Positions 41,836 to 54,979 of a stretch of 64,000 nt of DNA are shown piece after piece. Location: assembly GCA_903813345.2 (NCBI GenBank), contig CAIIXF020000005.1, positions 39,933,375 to 39,997,374 on the forward strand. The letters are read 5' to 3'. The translations under genes and the position numbers were made by a program. The DNA comes from Owenia fusiformis (lineage: Eukaryota; Annelida; Polychaeta; Sabellida; Oweniidae). The stretch's first letter is position 1, and each line of letters opens with the position of its first letter. The notes under the pieces are model-generated. The model saw only the letters and a program-made list of their open reading frames with translations, was not told where the DNA came from and ran no database searches.

Positions 41836-44800
41836 TCAATCAAAACTAACATCATTGTGGACATCATTGTCTTTGTTGGTTGAACTATTGGACTGTAATT
41901 CCTCTATTTTAGCCTTATTGTTTGTTTTATGTATTTTCATATTATGTTCAGTTATTTCTTCCATGTTAATTGAGTCATCGGTGTCCGAGTCTGAATCTTG
42001 CTCATCTGAGCCTTGCTCAACCATTGATAGCTTCTGAAATGATTATAATACAATCTACTGAACATACTATGATAATTTGTTTTGAGTAAATTCCTAATCA
42101 TCTTTTTATCTTATACTTTGCCGCTAATGTTAATAATTTAACAATGGAAATATTTGTATATGTATTTTCACTCAGGAAACATAAACAAATGAAATTGAAA
42201 AATATAATCTATTGCACTTAAGTTCGGACAACCAGTAAATCAATGATCATTAGCAAATTAGTCATTTTACCCAGTCAACACTGGAAGCTCCTTTTCATAT
42301 AGGTACATATGGGTTAAACATAAATAACATGAACAGAATGGCTAACAGAACATTCTAGTTGCATCATACTATCCTGCCAAAATTTCCCTTAACAGGTTAC
42401 TTAAAATACAGACAGCCAAGTATTTATATGATAAAAGTCCTTACCATTTCGATGAACTGTCCTTCTTTGTCATCTGGCACAGGTTCTTCTATACTAAAAC
42501 CTTCTATTTCTCGATTGTTGATTCTCATCTGGAGGACATCATTAGCTGCGGCTATCTTAGGGAGGAATGATCTTACTTGGCCCAAAACTGAAACAAAATA
42601 ATTGAGTATACATGTATAAAGCTGATGTATTTTTGATCTACTTTAAAAAACCTTCTATTTTCTTGTAAATTGTCATGTAAGGCAGCCATTTTGGATTTTG
42701 AAAAACAAGTTTCATTTAAAAAAGGAATTGAGGACATAACTTAAATATTAATATTTTTCTGTAATTACTACAAATACATTTAATAAATTTACATTTAATA
42801 GGTAAAAACCCAAAAAATAATTGTACAGCCGCTAGGCCACTACTACACCACCTTTTAGACAGCATTTAACAAAGTTTACCTAAAATCTACATCAAAATTA
42901 AGTTTGATAATTTTAAAAGGTCACTGTTTTAGAGGTGAATAAATAAACAAGTGTTGCAAAGTTTTATTGGAAATTATACCTACTTTGTGTTCAAGGCTTC
43001 AATTTATTGGTAATCCAAATGTCTTTCCAAGAGTGTATAATACTATAATATGCACCTTAGTTATTATCAATGAATCAAATAGAGAGTGGGAAAAAAGAGA
43101 AACAAGACACACAGTGATAAATATCGCACTTTGAAGAGCAAACTGGCCACCATGCAATTTACCCAGCATGGCCAAAACCTAATCAGACCTTGGCACTAGT
43201 CTGCTCTTGCATCTGTAAACATTTCAAGTTGACAAGGTTAGCGGTTTTCCTACAATTTTGATGACAAGAATTTATTTGTAGTCTTGAACTTTGGGAAAAA
43301 TTAGATAACATTGTTTGTGACCTAATTTGATGACCTTCGACCTTGAAAATTTCACTTTTTCAGACCTCAGTAGGTGTTTTGTAATTAAGCTGACCTAAAT
43401 TTAAATCCAAAATATCAATTTAGAAAATCAAATTTTTGACCTTGTCAAGGTCATTTAAGGTCAACGAAAGGTCAAATCTGAAATCTAAGGTCAGATTTGA
43501 ACTTCTGAGAACTTGTAGATGTTTTTAAGAAAAAAATTTGGTCAATTTGGAGCATGTTGAAAAATTCAAAATGGCCGCCAAATTGAAAAATTCAAAATGG
43601 CCACCATGTAATTCAGCCAGCATACCCAAAACCTAATCAGATCTTGGCAATAGTCTGCTCTTGCATCTGTAAAAATTTCAAGTTGAACGGATAAGTGGTT
43701 TTCCTGGAATTTTGATGACAAGATTTGTTGAAAAATTCAAAATGGCCGCCACGTAGTTTACCCAGCATGCCCTTAACCTAATCAGATCTTGGCACTAGTC
43801 TGCTATTGCATGTGTAAAAATTTCAAGTTGAACAGGTTAGCGGTTTCTTGGAATTTTGATGACAAGAATTGATTTGTAGTCTCAAACTTTGAGAAACTTG
43901 GATAACATCATTTGTGACCTAGTTTAATGACCTTGACCTTAGACCTTGAAAATTTCACTTTTTCAGACCTCAGTAGGTGTTTTGTAATTAAGCTGACCTA
44001 AATTTAAATCCAAAATATCAATTCAGAAAATCAACTTTTTTGACCTTTTCAAGGTCACTGAAGGTGAATGAAAGGTCAAATCTGAAATCTAAGGTCAGAT
44101 TTGAACTTCTGAGAACTTGTAGATGTTTTTAAAAAAAAATTTGGTCAATTTGGAGCAAGTTGAAAAATTCAAAATGGCCGCCAAATTGAAAAATTTCAAA
44201 ATGGCCACCATGTAATTCAGCCAGCATACCCAAAACCTAATCAGATCTTGGCAATAGTCTGCTCTTGCATCTGTAAAAATTTCAAGTTGAACGGATAAGT
44301 GGTTTTCCTGGAATTTTGATGACAAGATTTGTTGAAAAATTCAAAATGGCCGCCACGTAGTTTACCCAGCATGCCCTTAACCTAATCAGATCTTGGTACT
44401 AGTCTGCTCTTACATCTGTAAAAATTTCAAGTTGAACAGCTAAGCAGTTATCCTGGAAATTTGATGACAAGATTTGGTTTATGTCCCGCCCGCCCGCACG
44501 CCCGCACACCCGCCCGCACGCCCGCCCAACAGCACAAGACGACGACAATATAGCACTTTTTCAAAGTGCGATAAAAAATCATGGCCAACATTCTATCCAT
44601 ATAACATACATACATACAGGTTTTAATATTCTGCAAGTCACAGTTACCTGAGCTATTCTCCATACGGAATGTCTTACGCTCACTCAATGGAGTCACTTCA
44701 TTTTCCTTCTTCTTCTTGATAACCAAGCAGCTCAATTCTACAAGTAAAATAGACATTTACAGTGACTAATTCTCATATTGAAAGATAATCACAATTTAAT

Positions 44801-47800
44801 TATCAAGGCTTTAACATGCAAAATGTCACCACTTGCCATTTGTTACAGAAGCCAACCACAGAATGCCAAACGCTGACTGCCAAAAGCCGAACATAATCCA
44901 CAAAAACTCATGTCAACTCTTGTGGTAGTGACACCACTTGTGGTAGTGACATAAAAATAAGTCTAAAGCTTTATTTGCATTCAATTTAAGGTTCAGCTGG
45001 AAAATAACATTTTGGTAAAAATTGCTATACCTGAACATGTTATTTTCTGATACAAAATTAAGTATGAAGGCATGTGTATATTTTCTTGCTTTTTTTCAGG
45101 AAAGTATCATTACATTGTCTTCTTTTAGTATATCTGGTATATTTTCCAGCTGTACCTTAAATGATTTTTACATTCTAGTTTCATGTCACGCAAAAAAAAA
45201 CTAGTGTAACTTCAATTCCTTCAACTAATGTGTGACAAATAAGCAAATTGCTGGACAGTTGGGCAGCCTGAGTATAGGCCCTCTACTGTATCTGGCTTGT
45301 TTATAGTTCAACATCGATAAACTCAATAATGGCATTCTTTAATATTAGGAATTTTCTTGGCCCGTTATTGAGTTTAGCCTCCTTACTATTCTTTCCTTTG
45401 TTGCAATTTCTGGATCCATCGAAACCATTTTTCCGCAATAACATGCAACTGATACTTAACAATAATATAAAAACACATAACATCAAGTGATTTAACATGT
45501 CCCTCATTGTTGTCTGTTCGTCCGAGTATACCGGATCATAAAAACTATTAGCGAAACGAAAATGTTGTCAAAAAGATTGATACAGTAAAACCTGTCTAAT
45601 CCGAACACCCATGGGACCAGCTAAAAGCGTTCAAATTGGCAGGTGTTCAAATTTCTAGGATTTTGTTGGTCAGGGGGGGGGGGGATTTTCATTGTTCAGT
45701 GCACTATATTGAACACTTAATACTAAGTCAGAAAACAATACATGTTGTTGATGAGTTAATTCTACAATAGGCCCATAGCCTATATGCTATGTTTTATTTA
45801 TATTTTGAACAATTTCATCATTTTAGTAAAAATAACTCTTATATTTTGGCAAAAACTTTGTAATACACTGTAAAAGTATATGATAGTCTCGTACGAAATC
45901 TTGTGCTTATCAAATGGCTTATTCCATATTATGGTTATATAGCACTGCTTTACTTTTGCTTGAAAAAGTCCTTCATTGTTGTTTGTTTCTTGGCACTTTT
46001 AGCATTAGCAATATTTGAGTAGATATCCTCTTCAAGTAAAAATAATTCTTCATGAGTGTTCATTCGAGATGATGTATAATCCTTCAAAATATCAAGGGCA
46101 TTCAGGATGTCAGATGTATGCGAATATTACGAAGTTGGATTTTTTCTCCTTCTCGTGATATAATCGTGTCTGCAAAAGGTGTCTGTGTTGTCTTTGTGAT
46201 TATAAAACATTTACTGATTGAATCTTAGCTATCATAACAGACCCATGGGATATAAAACAGTTAAGACCTGTTCATAATCCAAATAAAAAACATCCAGTTA
46301 ATTTACAATAAGGATAAACCAATTATCTCCCAGACTCTCACCTTTCTCTTAATCCAAATCAAAAACATCCAGGTAATTTCCAATAATTATAAATCAATTA
46401 TCTTCTTGATTCACACCTTTCTCTTAATCCAAAAATAAAACATTCAGTTATTTTCTAATAGGATAAACCAATTAACTCCTGTATTCACACCTTTCCAAAA
46501 CATCCTGTTGTTTTCCACAAATTAGGGATGTCACTGAGACTAAATAAGTTAATTAGGACGATTGGTTCTTTGATTGCATTTGTATATATGTAAAGATAAA
46601 TAACAACTATAACATTGACTCAATATGTGGCTTTAATTGAAATGTCCAGACATTTGATTTCTGATAAAAATGTTCAGATTAGACAGGTCACTTTTTCAAA
46701 TCTGCTTGTTCACTGTTCAAATGAGGAGGTGTTCAGATTTCAAGGTTTTTTTTAACAGGGGAGTCAATGGGAGGAAAAAATGGGACCGAAAAAAAGTGTT
46801 CAAATTGGAAGGTGTTCGGATTAGCCAGGTGTTCAGATATACAGGTTTTACTGTAATTATTATCGCAATTACTCGGGATAAAAAGATCGATTTTGAGGAT
46901 AACAGGTATCTTTGATTGATTTATATAGCACGTATATACACACAAAATAGTTATTAATTGCAAACCTTTGTTAATGCAGTGCCACGATGACGGTTAACTT
47001 CTGATACGATTTGCAATTTCGATGTTACTGGATTTGACTGACATTTTCGTTATATTCCAAACCTGTCTCCAATATTTTTGCAGTTATGCATCAATAGGGT
47101 CTAAGGGAGATACGGGATGGTGTGTATGTATTCATATAAGGTATGTATCCATGCTTGAATCACATTTTTTATGTAATATTACCATGTTTTCAGGGTTTAA
47201 TTAGTTCTGCTTGTCGAAACCTGAGGAACGATTAACTAACGCATCAAAGGCAAAATGTTCATGGAGGTTAGACCTAGCCTGGGCCAAAAGACATGTCAGA
47301 TAAGAAACGAGGCCAAGGCTAGGTCTAATGTTGTTGGACTAGCTCGTTTAGTTGTACACCTAGACTATATCCTATTTAGTCTGAATTATATTCAGACTAT
47401 AAGGCACCTATGTTAAAATTTGGTAATTTTTAATATTTGTTTACATAGGAAGTGCTATTCAAAATGGCTGATTGGGTAAAATTAATTTGCACATTTTTAC
47501 TTCAACTAGCCTTATTTCTACTTGACAATATGCTGTGTTACTTTTTATGGCATTTAAGGACAGGGTGCATGTTGGGAAATTTTCTGCATTCCTCAATTGA
47601 GTCACATGTTATTTTTCAAACATGAATAACTCCTTCCCCACATTGTCTACATCTTCCAAGTTTGCACAAAGAGTGCACTTCTGTGCCTAGAAAAGCCTTG
47701 TGAGAAGGTTTGTTTTGTAAAATGTATAAAAAATGAGAAAATTCAGTGAAAAAAATTTCTGAAAATTTTCTGATTTTTTTCACTGAATTTTCTTGTTTTT

Positions 47801-48408
47801 TATACACTTTATCAAAACATTCTTCTCACAAGTCTTTTCTAGGCATATAAGTGCACTCTTTGTGCAAAACTGGAAGATATAGACAATGAAGGGAAGGAGT
47901 GATTCTTGTTTGAAAAATAACATGTGACTCAATTGAGGAATGCAGAAAATTTCCCATCATGCACCCTGACCTTAATTGTACCTTACTATTTAATTGAAAT
48001 TTTGTAATGCTTATTTCATTGAAGAAATGGTTCCTCTAATTGATAATTTTGTGCAAAAAATTTCACTGAAATTTCCACAGGAAAGTAGTACATCATAACA
48101 GACTGACTTCTAGTCAGTCTGTTGGATACATACTAGTTGTACACCCCCAAAAGAAAATCTGCTAAATCTTTGTATTCTCGACTCCAATCGAATTCAGCCA
48201 GGGTCTTCTACAAAATCTAGCAAGTTCCACTTTTCGATACAGAACTTTTTGTTGGATAAGCTTATAAAAGATTCAATCTGATTTGAAAATTTTCAAAAAA
48301 AATAAAAATAAAAATAAAAAACACAAATTAGGGCTATCCCCACATATGATGTGGTTGAATACCTTCTGTTGCGCCGACATCGAGTAGTTCCTTTGAGCTT
48401 GAAGACAT
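41836..48408 (-). CDS. NOPCHAP1: NOPCHAP1 (C12orf45) orthologue, box C/D snoRNP assembly chaperone, 4 exons, 158 aa
   Basis: Coding exons on the minus strand: 48408-48363, 44737-44648, 42587-42445 and 42033-41836, 477 nt in all with consensus GT-AG introns and phases 1, 1 and 0. The protein opens MSSSSKELLDVGATE, like the SKELL-x-x-G start of the vertebrate protein, continues to a basic KKKK stretch, and has the conserved core VLGQVRSFLPKIAAANDVL (vertebrate core: QV-x-x-FLP-x-x-x-AN-x-x-L), then FIEMKLSMVE and an acidic Ser/Asp tail. The vertebrate protein links NOP58 to the R2TP/RUVBL complex during box C/D snoRNP assembly. The length is slightly shorter than the human protein (185 aa by my recollection). 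The match rests on remembered family motifs. Introns 1 and 2 are long and full of repeats. Confidence 0.85.
43121..44575. mobile_element. TIR element with internal ~600-bp tandem units, NOPCHAP1 intron 2
   Basis: The ends are ATATCGCACTTTGAA (43121) and TTCAAAGTGCGATA (to 44575). Inside, a block starting at TTGAAAAATTCAAAATGGCC (near 43558) recurs about 600 bp later (near 44159), and each block holds AAAATGGCCGCC words. A GC-rich CGCCCGCACG microsatellite lies at 44486-44528. No coding frame. Confidence 0.7.
44810..44955 (-). repeat. Dispersed repeat, copy 3 of 3, NOPCHAP1 intron 1
   Basis: The reverse complement of CATGCAAAATGTCACCACTT plus GCCATTTGTTACAGA matches the core of the copies at 15055 and 22296. 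The following ACAGAATGCCAAACGCTGAC and TGTGGTAGTGAC words match the wider part of the 15055 copy. Confidence 0.55.
45583..46853. mobile_element. Largest CAGTAAAACCTGT-family element, TA-flanked, 1.27 kb, NOPCHAP1 intron 1
   Basis: CAGTAAAACCTGTCTAATCC at 45583 and ACAGGTTTTACTG ending 46853, both flanked by TA (45581-45582 and 46854-46855). Subterminal words repeat inside both ends (CTAATCCGAACACC against GGTGTTCGGATTAG). TA targets and these ends recall pogo/Tigger-type elements. I find no transposase frame. Confidence 0.72.
47554..47975. mobile_element. 422-bp palindromic foldback element, NOPCHAP1 intron 1
   Basis: Outer words TTAAGGACAGGGTGCATG and CATGCACCCTGACCTTAA pair, and the match continues through TTTTCTGCATTCCTCAATTG, AGTGCACTT and GAAAATTCAGTGAAAAAAAT to a centre near 47766. 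Arms are ~200 bp with few differences. Confidence 0.78.
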
Positions 48409-48487
48409 ATTGTCTGTATAAATTAGATAAAATACATGCTATAGGAGTTAAAAATAACTAATTTGTCTAACACGCTTTCGTTTATTT

Positions 48488-48520
48488 TTCCGGAAACGGA
48501 AGTCTCAAACCGGAAGTGAC
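48488..48520 (-). promoter_or_regulatory. Putative ETS-type sites in the NOPCHAP1 promoter
   Basis: About 80-120 bp upstream of the NOPCHAP1 start codon there are three GGAA cores close together: CCGGAAAC (48490-48497), ACGGAAGT (48496-48503) and CCGGAAGTG (48510-48518). CCGGAAGT is the ETS/GABP consensus typical of TATA-less housekeeping promoters, which fits a ribosome- and snoRNP-related gene. The role is inferred from sequence and position only. Confidence 0.45.
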
Positions 48521-48798
48521 AAGAATCAGCTCATCTGAAAATATGTTGGCATTTATTTCAGTAAGTTTTCTTATATTTTGACGTTTTAAAGCCAAATATA
48601 TTGAATTAAATAAATGTAATTGTATCTGTGATGGACATAAGTACTTACTGAACAATTATTTAGGAAGACGACACATATTTGCGTGCGTTATAGGGATTGG
48701 ACCATTTTATTTTCAAGAATAATTTTTTATAATAAGCTTTAAGCTTAGGCCTAAACGCCGGTAGGCCTGGGCTATACTACTCGTTATAGTCTAGCTTT

Positions 48799-49918
48799 AT
48801 CCTGTGCCAGGACTATAGTCCTGAGAACGTCTTAATCTTTTGCCTGTACGATTACAATATGGGAGAATTTCCTACGACTCTTACACTAAGATAGCTAAAG
48901 TGGGGGACAAAAATAAATCTCAACCCTCAAAAGTTGTCACAATGAGCTAAATTCTAAGTTTCATGTCTCAAACTCTCCCAAGTGTTAGAAAAATAATTCC
49001 CATCCACTTTAAGTAGCACAATAAATGAATCCAAAGCCTCATACCTGCAAATGATGGATAAATCCCTACCAAATCGGACTAATGTTTTCATGAATCGCCA
49101 TGTTTGTGATCCAAGGAGGATTGACTCCCAGAATGCAACATCAAGTAACCTTATTTATTCGTGACGTATTTCAAAACGGCGGAATGGCATTTTGAAAGCT
49201 GACACGTGTCATGTTGCATTCTGGGAGCCAACCCACATTGCGGCGTAATCTGGCTCCAAAATCACCTCAACATTTAAAGAGTCGGCATTAACATGTGAAT
49301 TCCACATCAAATTTTTAAGTTCTTATTTGTCATTATGGATACAAATTCCACTATATCTGGACTTACTATGACGGAGAAAATAGAGCACAGAATACACTGA
49401 GGTAAGAATTTATTACATATGCGACAACATGTAATTTCCATAGGTTTTGTAATTCTTTATGCCCCCCACTGTACTTCAATAGATTCCTTGGTATTTTAGC
49501 ATTCTTTTCATGTAGTTGAATCCACAATTATCTGGGTTTATCGGCAGAACAAATAATTTTCGTTTTTGATTGCAGTATTTGCGTGTAATATTTACTTATT
49601 TCAACCGTCAAATTACTCCATTTATTGGTACTTCCGGGCTACTTCCTGGCCAGTCAAACGGGGAATCCCCTTTTAAATCCAACTGCCATCTTGAAAAGTG
49701 ATGGAATCTCTCTTGATGAAAAAGAAAAATTTTTCTGTTCTGCCGATAAACCCAGATAATTGTGGATTCAACTCCATGAAAAGAATGCTAAAATACACAG
49801 GAATCTATTGAAGTAGGTATCTTAAGTGTAAGAGGCATAGAAAATTCTCCCATGTTGTAATCGTACAGGCAAAAGATTGAGGCCTTCTCAGAACTATAGT
49901 CCTGGCGCGGGATAAGGC
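48799..49918. mobile_element. Composite foldback element split by an insertion
   Basis: Outer arms: 48799-48891 pairs with 49826-49918 (CTTTTGCCTGTACGATTACA against TGTAATCGTACAGGCAAAAG). Inner arms: 49459-49558 pairs with 49735-49825 (GTTGAATCCACAATTATCTG against CAGATAATTGTGGATTCAAC). On the right the two arms adjoin directly, but on the left ~560 bp (48892-49458) separates them. The interruption contains its own hairpin (CCCAGAATGCAACAT against ATGTTGCATTCTGGG, 49132-49222). The left arm is therefore broken by a later insertion. Confidence 0.7.
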
Positions 49919-50124
49919 TAGCTAATTTCACAGATCCCAAGCTAGATCTTGTCCCCATTGGTAGAAGGCTCAATGAAATTTGTCATTTGTCAATCACGGA
50001 AAGTGTCGACGGCAATCTTCGGCACTTTCCGTGATTGGGAAAATAAATTCCCGCGTAAATTATTGTGTTCATTATACCTTCAGATTGAGAGGTAATTAGA
50101 GGTAACAAGTCAGATTTTATTATA

Positions 50125-50285
50125 AAGAGAGAGAGTCCAGAGAACGTTTCAATCTTTTGCCTGTACAATTACAACATGGAATAAAAGCTCACGCATCCTA
50201 CTCTTAAAATACCTACCTGAATTAATTCCTGGGTATTTTAAGCATTCTTTTTATGTGCTTGAATCCCCAATCATCTATAGTCGAG
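50125..50285. repeat. Extra partial copy of the composite foldback arm
   Basis: CTTTTGCCTGTACAATTACA at about 50154 is followed, without the 560-bp interruption, by TGGGTATTTTAAGCATTCTT and TTGAATCCCCAATCATC. This shows the uninterrupted order of the outer and inner arm segments. Confidence 0.6.
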
Positions 50286-50794
50286 GACATTTTCCTTTTT
50301 CATCGGAAGAGATTGCTTCACTATTCAAGATGGCGGTAGGTTTTAGAGGTGGAACCATATTAACTGGTGCTGCAGATCCCGGATGAACCAATAGATGAAG
50401 GAATTTTTATGGTTGAAATGAGTTCAAATACAGTACAATCAAAAATTGCAATCAAAAACGAAGATTGGAATGTTCACAGAACTATAGATCTCTCAAGCAT
50501 CGAGTGATCAATATTCACCCTGTAATCTCTTTTTCATAATAAATATTTCAAATTTTCAGAGCGGAAAGAAAATGTCCATATTGGGTAGTTTCTGGCAGTG
50601 TCCAATGTTCGTCTCTACCAATGAAAGCAAATGATCATGTTGCTAAAACAAACCATGTTCTACAGGATTTTAAGAAACTTCATGGTGAATCTTGGTAATC
50701 TCTGGTGTTATGTCATCTGGAGTGGCGTCACATTCTCAGAATAGACATTTCATCTCTGCAATAGACATCACATTCACCAGAAATTGCCGAAACT

Positions 50795-51054
50795 ATATGA
50801 GCCTGGCCATAGGAAAACCAGTCTTATCACAAAAATTAGAATTGTGCTACAGAGCCAAAAATGTGCCCAAGATTAAGAGGAAAATATGCTAAATTAAAAT
50901 CCGACTTTTTTGGTCTATATGTGCAACGAAAAATTGTTAAGAAATAAGCCATGGCTCATTTGAAAGGTCTCTTTGTGCTTTCTAAGATAAACAAAAATCA
51001 GAATATTGAAAAAATCTGTGATAAGACCCCTTTTCCTTTGGCCTGGCTCATATA
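50795..51054. mobile_element. MITE with TATATGAGCCTGGCC ends
   Basis: TATATGAGCCTGGCC...AAACCAGTCTTATCAC at the left is matched in inverse by GTGATAAGACCCC...GGCCTGGCTCATATA at the right. Arms about 37 bp, interior ~185 bp. Confidence 0.68.
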
Positions 51055-54000
51055 TTATCTTTCCGCTCAGCTATTTTGTGCTTTTATCAACAGATGCTAA
51101 CATATACAATACATCTATTTATGGTTTAAGTGATTGAAGATAAAGCTGATAACACTGCATATTTTTATCAAATATAAAATGTGACACGATGTCACAATAG
51201 AAAGAACAATTGATTTACTGGTCTATATTGGAGTGTGTCTGACCGCTAAAATTCAAAATATGCCCAGTTATCATGATTCTTCTCATTTTCAAGTGGGTGC
51301 ACATGGATTTTCAGGTGGGTGTATTCCTATTCCTCAGGTGGGTGTTGCGCCCACTTGCTTTTAATGCTGGGGAGGGGAGATCACTGTACAGTGTTAATAA
51401 CAGGGAATTCCCTACTGTAACCTACAGCCATCTTGACTAGAGTTGTCATGGAAAAAATTTGATCTGCGAGTGCAATGAAAAAATTAATTTGCCTTGAAAA
51501 TTTACGAGATTGGGGAATATAGAGCTAGTTATTCACTGGTTGCCCTATTTGATAAGCATGGCCACTGAATATGTACTGTATATGATATCTATGATTTTGA
51601 GTAATATCATTTTTTATCCACGAATTAATATCAATATCTGGACGAGTGAGATTAGCGAATGAAAGCAGAGTGGATTAAATTGATATCATGAAAATTCATT
51701 ATATGCTCTATTTATCCCATATTAGTTCACTTAAATGGACCTGAACATAACAGTCTTAAAGTCTGTGATGATAATATTTTATGTCCATTACTAAACCAAG
51801 CATTTCAAAACAACTTTCATTCATTCAATCATCACATGACGTCATTAAATTATCAAGTAACAATGCACAGTGTCGCATTGGTGGGAGTCTTAAAGTGTCT
51901 CACATATTCGATCAAAATTTGCCATGCAAACATGTTAGTCTACTTTACTGGCCCCCCTTGCTGTAACAAGGAACACAAAACACATTAAAACGTAGACATA
52001 AACCAATTAGTCACTTCACTATGAAAGTGGGGGTGTTAGTGTATTAGCAGAATACTGTGTGCATGGACTAACTCAATATCAGTGGTCATTTAATGTGTCA
52101 ACTTAGTAACCCTTGCATATCGTGCTCACTCAAGTATTGAATATTTTTTATGATCTAAATGATTGTGGTTTATCAGAAAAGTGTTATATTTAGTTAGAAA
52201 TACATTAATAAATATATTCATTCAAACAGCACTAGAATGCGGGAAGAAAGAGCAATGATGACAAAATGCAGACAGAATTTTCCGTAAGGGTTTCAAACAT
52301 TTCTGGACACAATCATACATGTACTTCATGTGTACTGTTATTTTTAGTGCTGTATTTATAGATATAATTTCACGTATTAAAATCATATTTTCCAGCAATG
52401 ACTTCAAATTCGGAACCACACCCATATCACATTTTCTTCAATAACTCCAAACATGTGTAAACATTGACCATGTGCATATAAATTCAGATTTCACGAGCTC
52501 TTTCCTATTCGAGTACCTCATACACCCCTGCATGGATTTGAGTTGGATTCGCCTTTTATACGTGAGCCGATACACATCGCAAACGCTGATTGGATAAAGA
52601 TTGCGAGAATCTTTAAAATCTTTGGAAAAATGTAATATCTGTGGAATATTCTCTGTATTCCACAGATATTGCTTTTTTCCATGCATTTGCAAAATATCAT
52701 AAATATATTTACATGTTATCACACAGATTTGACCTCAACTATTGACGTGTCGCAAAAAGGTGGCGCATTTGTTTTTTAAGGGTATCGCATGAATGTAACT
52801 TTGATTCCCCGGATTATAAGATAATATTCTAATTGAAGTTATATATCATTTTAAAGCTGTTTTGATGAAGATTTTAGATCAACTACACTCCGTTCACATT
52901 TTTTGCGCGTTCGTTTTTAAAAAAGAGTTTTTTACCAAAACATCTGGCAAATATCCCATGTTGACACGTTACATTTTGAATTATTTTTCGTCTTTAAACG
53001 CTTCTAACTCAAACAATATATGACTATTATACTTATTTTTCGTCTTGATAAAGGTAGATGGAAGTTTTATTTCAAAGGATGAATTTTAGTAAGCGTCTCA
53101 TATTGTGACGTCATAGAGTCTGAAAAATAGAATCTGTTGACAGCGACTTTTTTGCTCATTTTTGGTACCTTCAACTTTTCAGGTGTACATTAAACAAAAA
53201 ATACGAGATCAATTTTTAATAAATCATACATGATTAGTTTGCTCCTAAACTCTAGTTTATTAATAAATAGTTGATTTTGTTCACAAAAGTATTTGTTTTC
53301 TGTTGTATGTGGAAAAGTGGAGGACGAAAGGTTTTCAAAATTCATTAAAATAGGGCTAATTTACGCCATTCGCCTATTTTCAAGCACAGCAACACGTATA
53401 TTCATTTCACCTAAAATATCAATTGATTCGTGTTTTATGATGCTGCTAGCCCATTAACAATATATATATGATATCAGAGTTATTCGTCTAAATGTTTTGA
53501 GATATAGAGGTAAATGTGGAGGACGAAAGGATTTTCATGTGTGTACATTTTTCTCAAAAACGTCACATTCTATCATGTTAAAATCGAGGATTACGCCACA
53601 AAATGTGTAACAATGCGTGCGCGAGCTTTTTGCGACACGTCATTGGATAATGTCATGGGCTTTCTTTCTCTTGAAAGCCCATGGATAAATATTGGTTATT
53701 TACTGGGAGGAATTGAATATGGGTTTTATTTCGAATGGACAATATCATATTTTCCAAGGAATAAAACCCATATTCAATCCCGACCAGAAATAACCTATTT
53801 ATTCCAGAATACATCTGTCTTAAATGTTACATTTGGATAATGCAAACATTATATTAATAAATGCACATTGTTTGAATTTAAATTTCAGATTTTATAAACC
53901 AAAAATAGGTTAAGACGCTCCAATACAATTTTTCATGTAATACGCCCCAATACAATATTTTTCCCGAGGACAATACGATTTTTATTCCTTCATATTTACC

Positions 54001-54934
54001 TGGAATAAAAGTAGTATTATGGAATAATATACAAACATTTCATTCAGGTAAATACCTGCGCATCTTTCACAAGTGATACACTACAAAACTCAAAGGGCAA
54101 TATTCAAAGTAATTGAATTTTGCTTTTTAATAAATTGATTTTAAAATTGTATTCAAATAACAGTAATACGAGTAAAAATGTAAGAAAAAATATAAGTATA
54201 AATACATGTATACATGATTGCATGTATACAGGTTATGTAATGTTACCCCTCAGAGGATAATTGAAACACCAGATGAATGAGATACACTACCTGCATTACA
54301 GACACTAACATGCTAGTGCTACATGTAGCGTATTATTGGAAACATCTTTTTTGAAAGTTGAGCACATAACAGTACATGCTGAACTGTCAGAGGCACCTGC
54401 TATTTCTTCCAAGCTGAATAAAAAATATAGCGGTATCTATATAGAATTAGTGCACTGTATGAATGTAGTTTGATATATTTGTTGTTATGTACAACTCGTA
54501 CAACTCACGATGGTATTTATCTGGCACATACTAATAAAGCACTTTGATTTTAAGTAATCGGATGGGCAATTTGTAGGACATTGCTTTTTTTCATCCTGAA
54601 TGCCTGGTTTCGAGCTTTGAAGGGAATTGCATTTAATTTGGCTTCTTAAGAACTTCATTTTCTTTAACTTTCTGAACATCCTGGCATTCCTGATGTTAGC
54701 ATTTGTGAATATTTCCAATAATGTTCGATATGAAAATGTCATGATATGCTGCATAATATGGGAAAATAACAGTCTGCTTTCTATGATAACAATAATTGAA
54801 ATGAATTAAATTTATTACCAGATTGCATGTACTGTATTAGTGTATTTCTTTTGGTTGATTTATTTAAATAACAACTAGGTAACTTTGTGAAATGGAAATG
54901 ATCGAATAAAATGGTATCGCGTTGTTTATTTCAG
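51055..54934. other. Intergenic region upstream of SLC41
   Basis: No gene recognised. Two short hairpins are clear: 52624-52680 (AATATCTGTGGAATA against TATTCCACAGATATT) and 53710-53786 (GAATATGGGTTTTATT against AATAAAACCCATATTC). The words GTGGAGGACGAAAGG (53318 and 53516) form a direct repeat ~200 bp apart. A 5' UTR exon and promoter for SLC41 should lie here but I cannot place them. Confidence 0.4.
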
Positions 54935-54979
54935 ATGATGTTACTTTGCTAATGCTACCACAGTGGGGATGCGGTGACA

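Noticed and set aside
41765-42037. Plus-strand 90-codon frame opposite NOPCHAP1 exon 4
   Set aside because: Shadow of the Ser/Asp-rich minus-strand exon, which has splice signals and homology.
44448-44756. 102-codon minus-strand frame as a gene by itself
   Set aside because: Only 44648-44737 is coding (NOPCHAP1 exon 2). The rest is intron and the GC-rich microsatellite.
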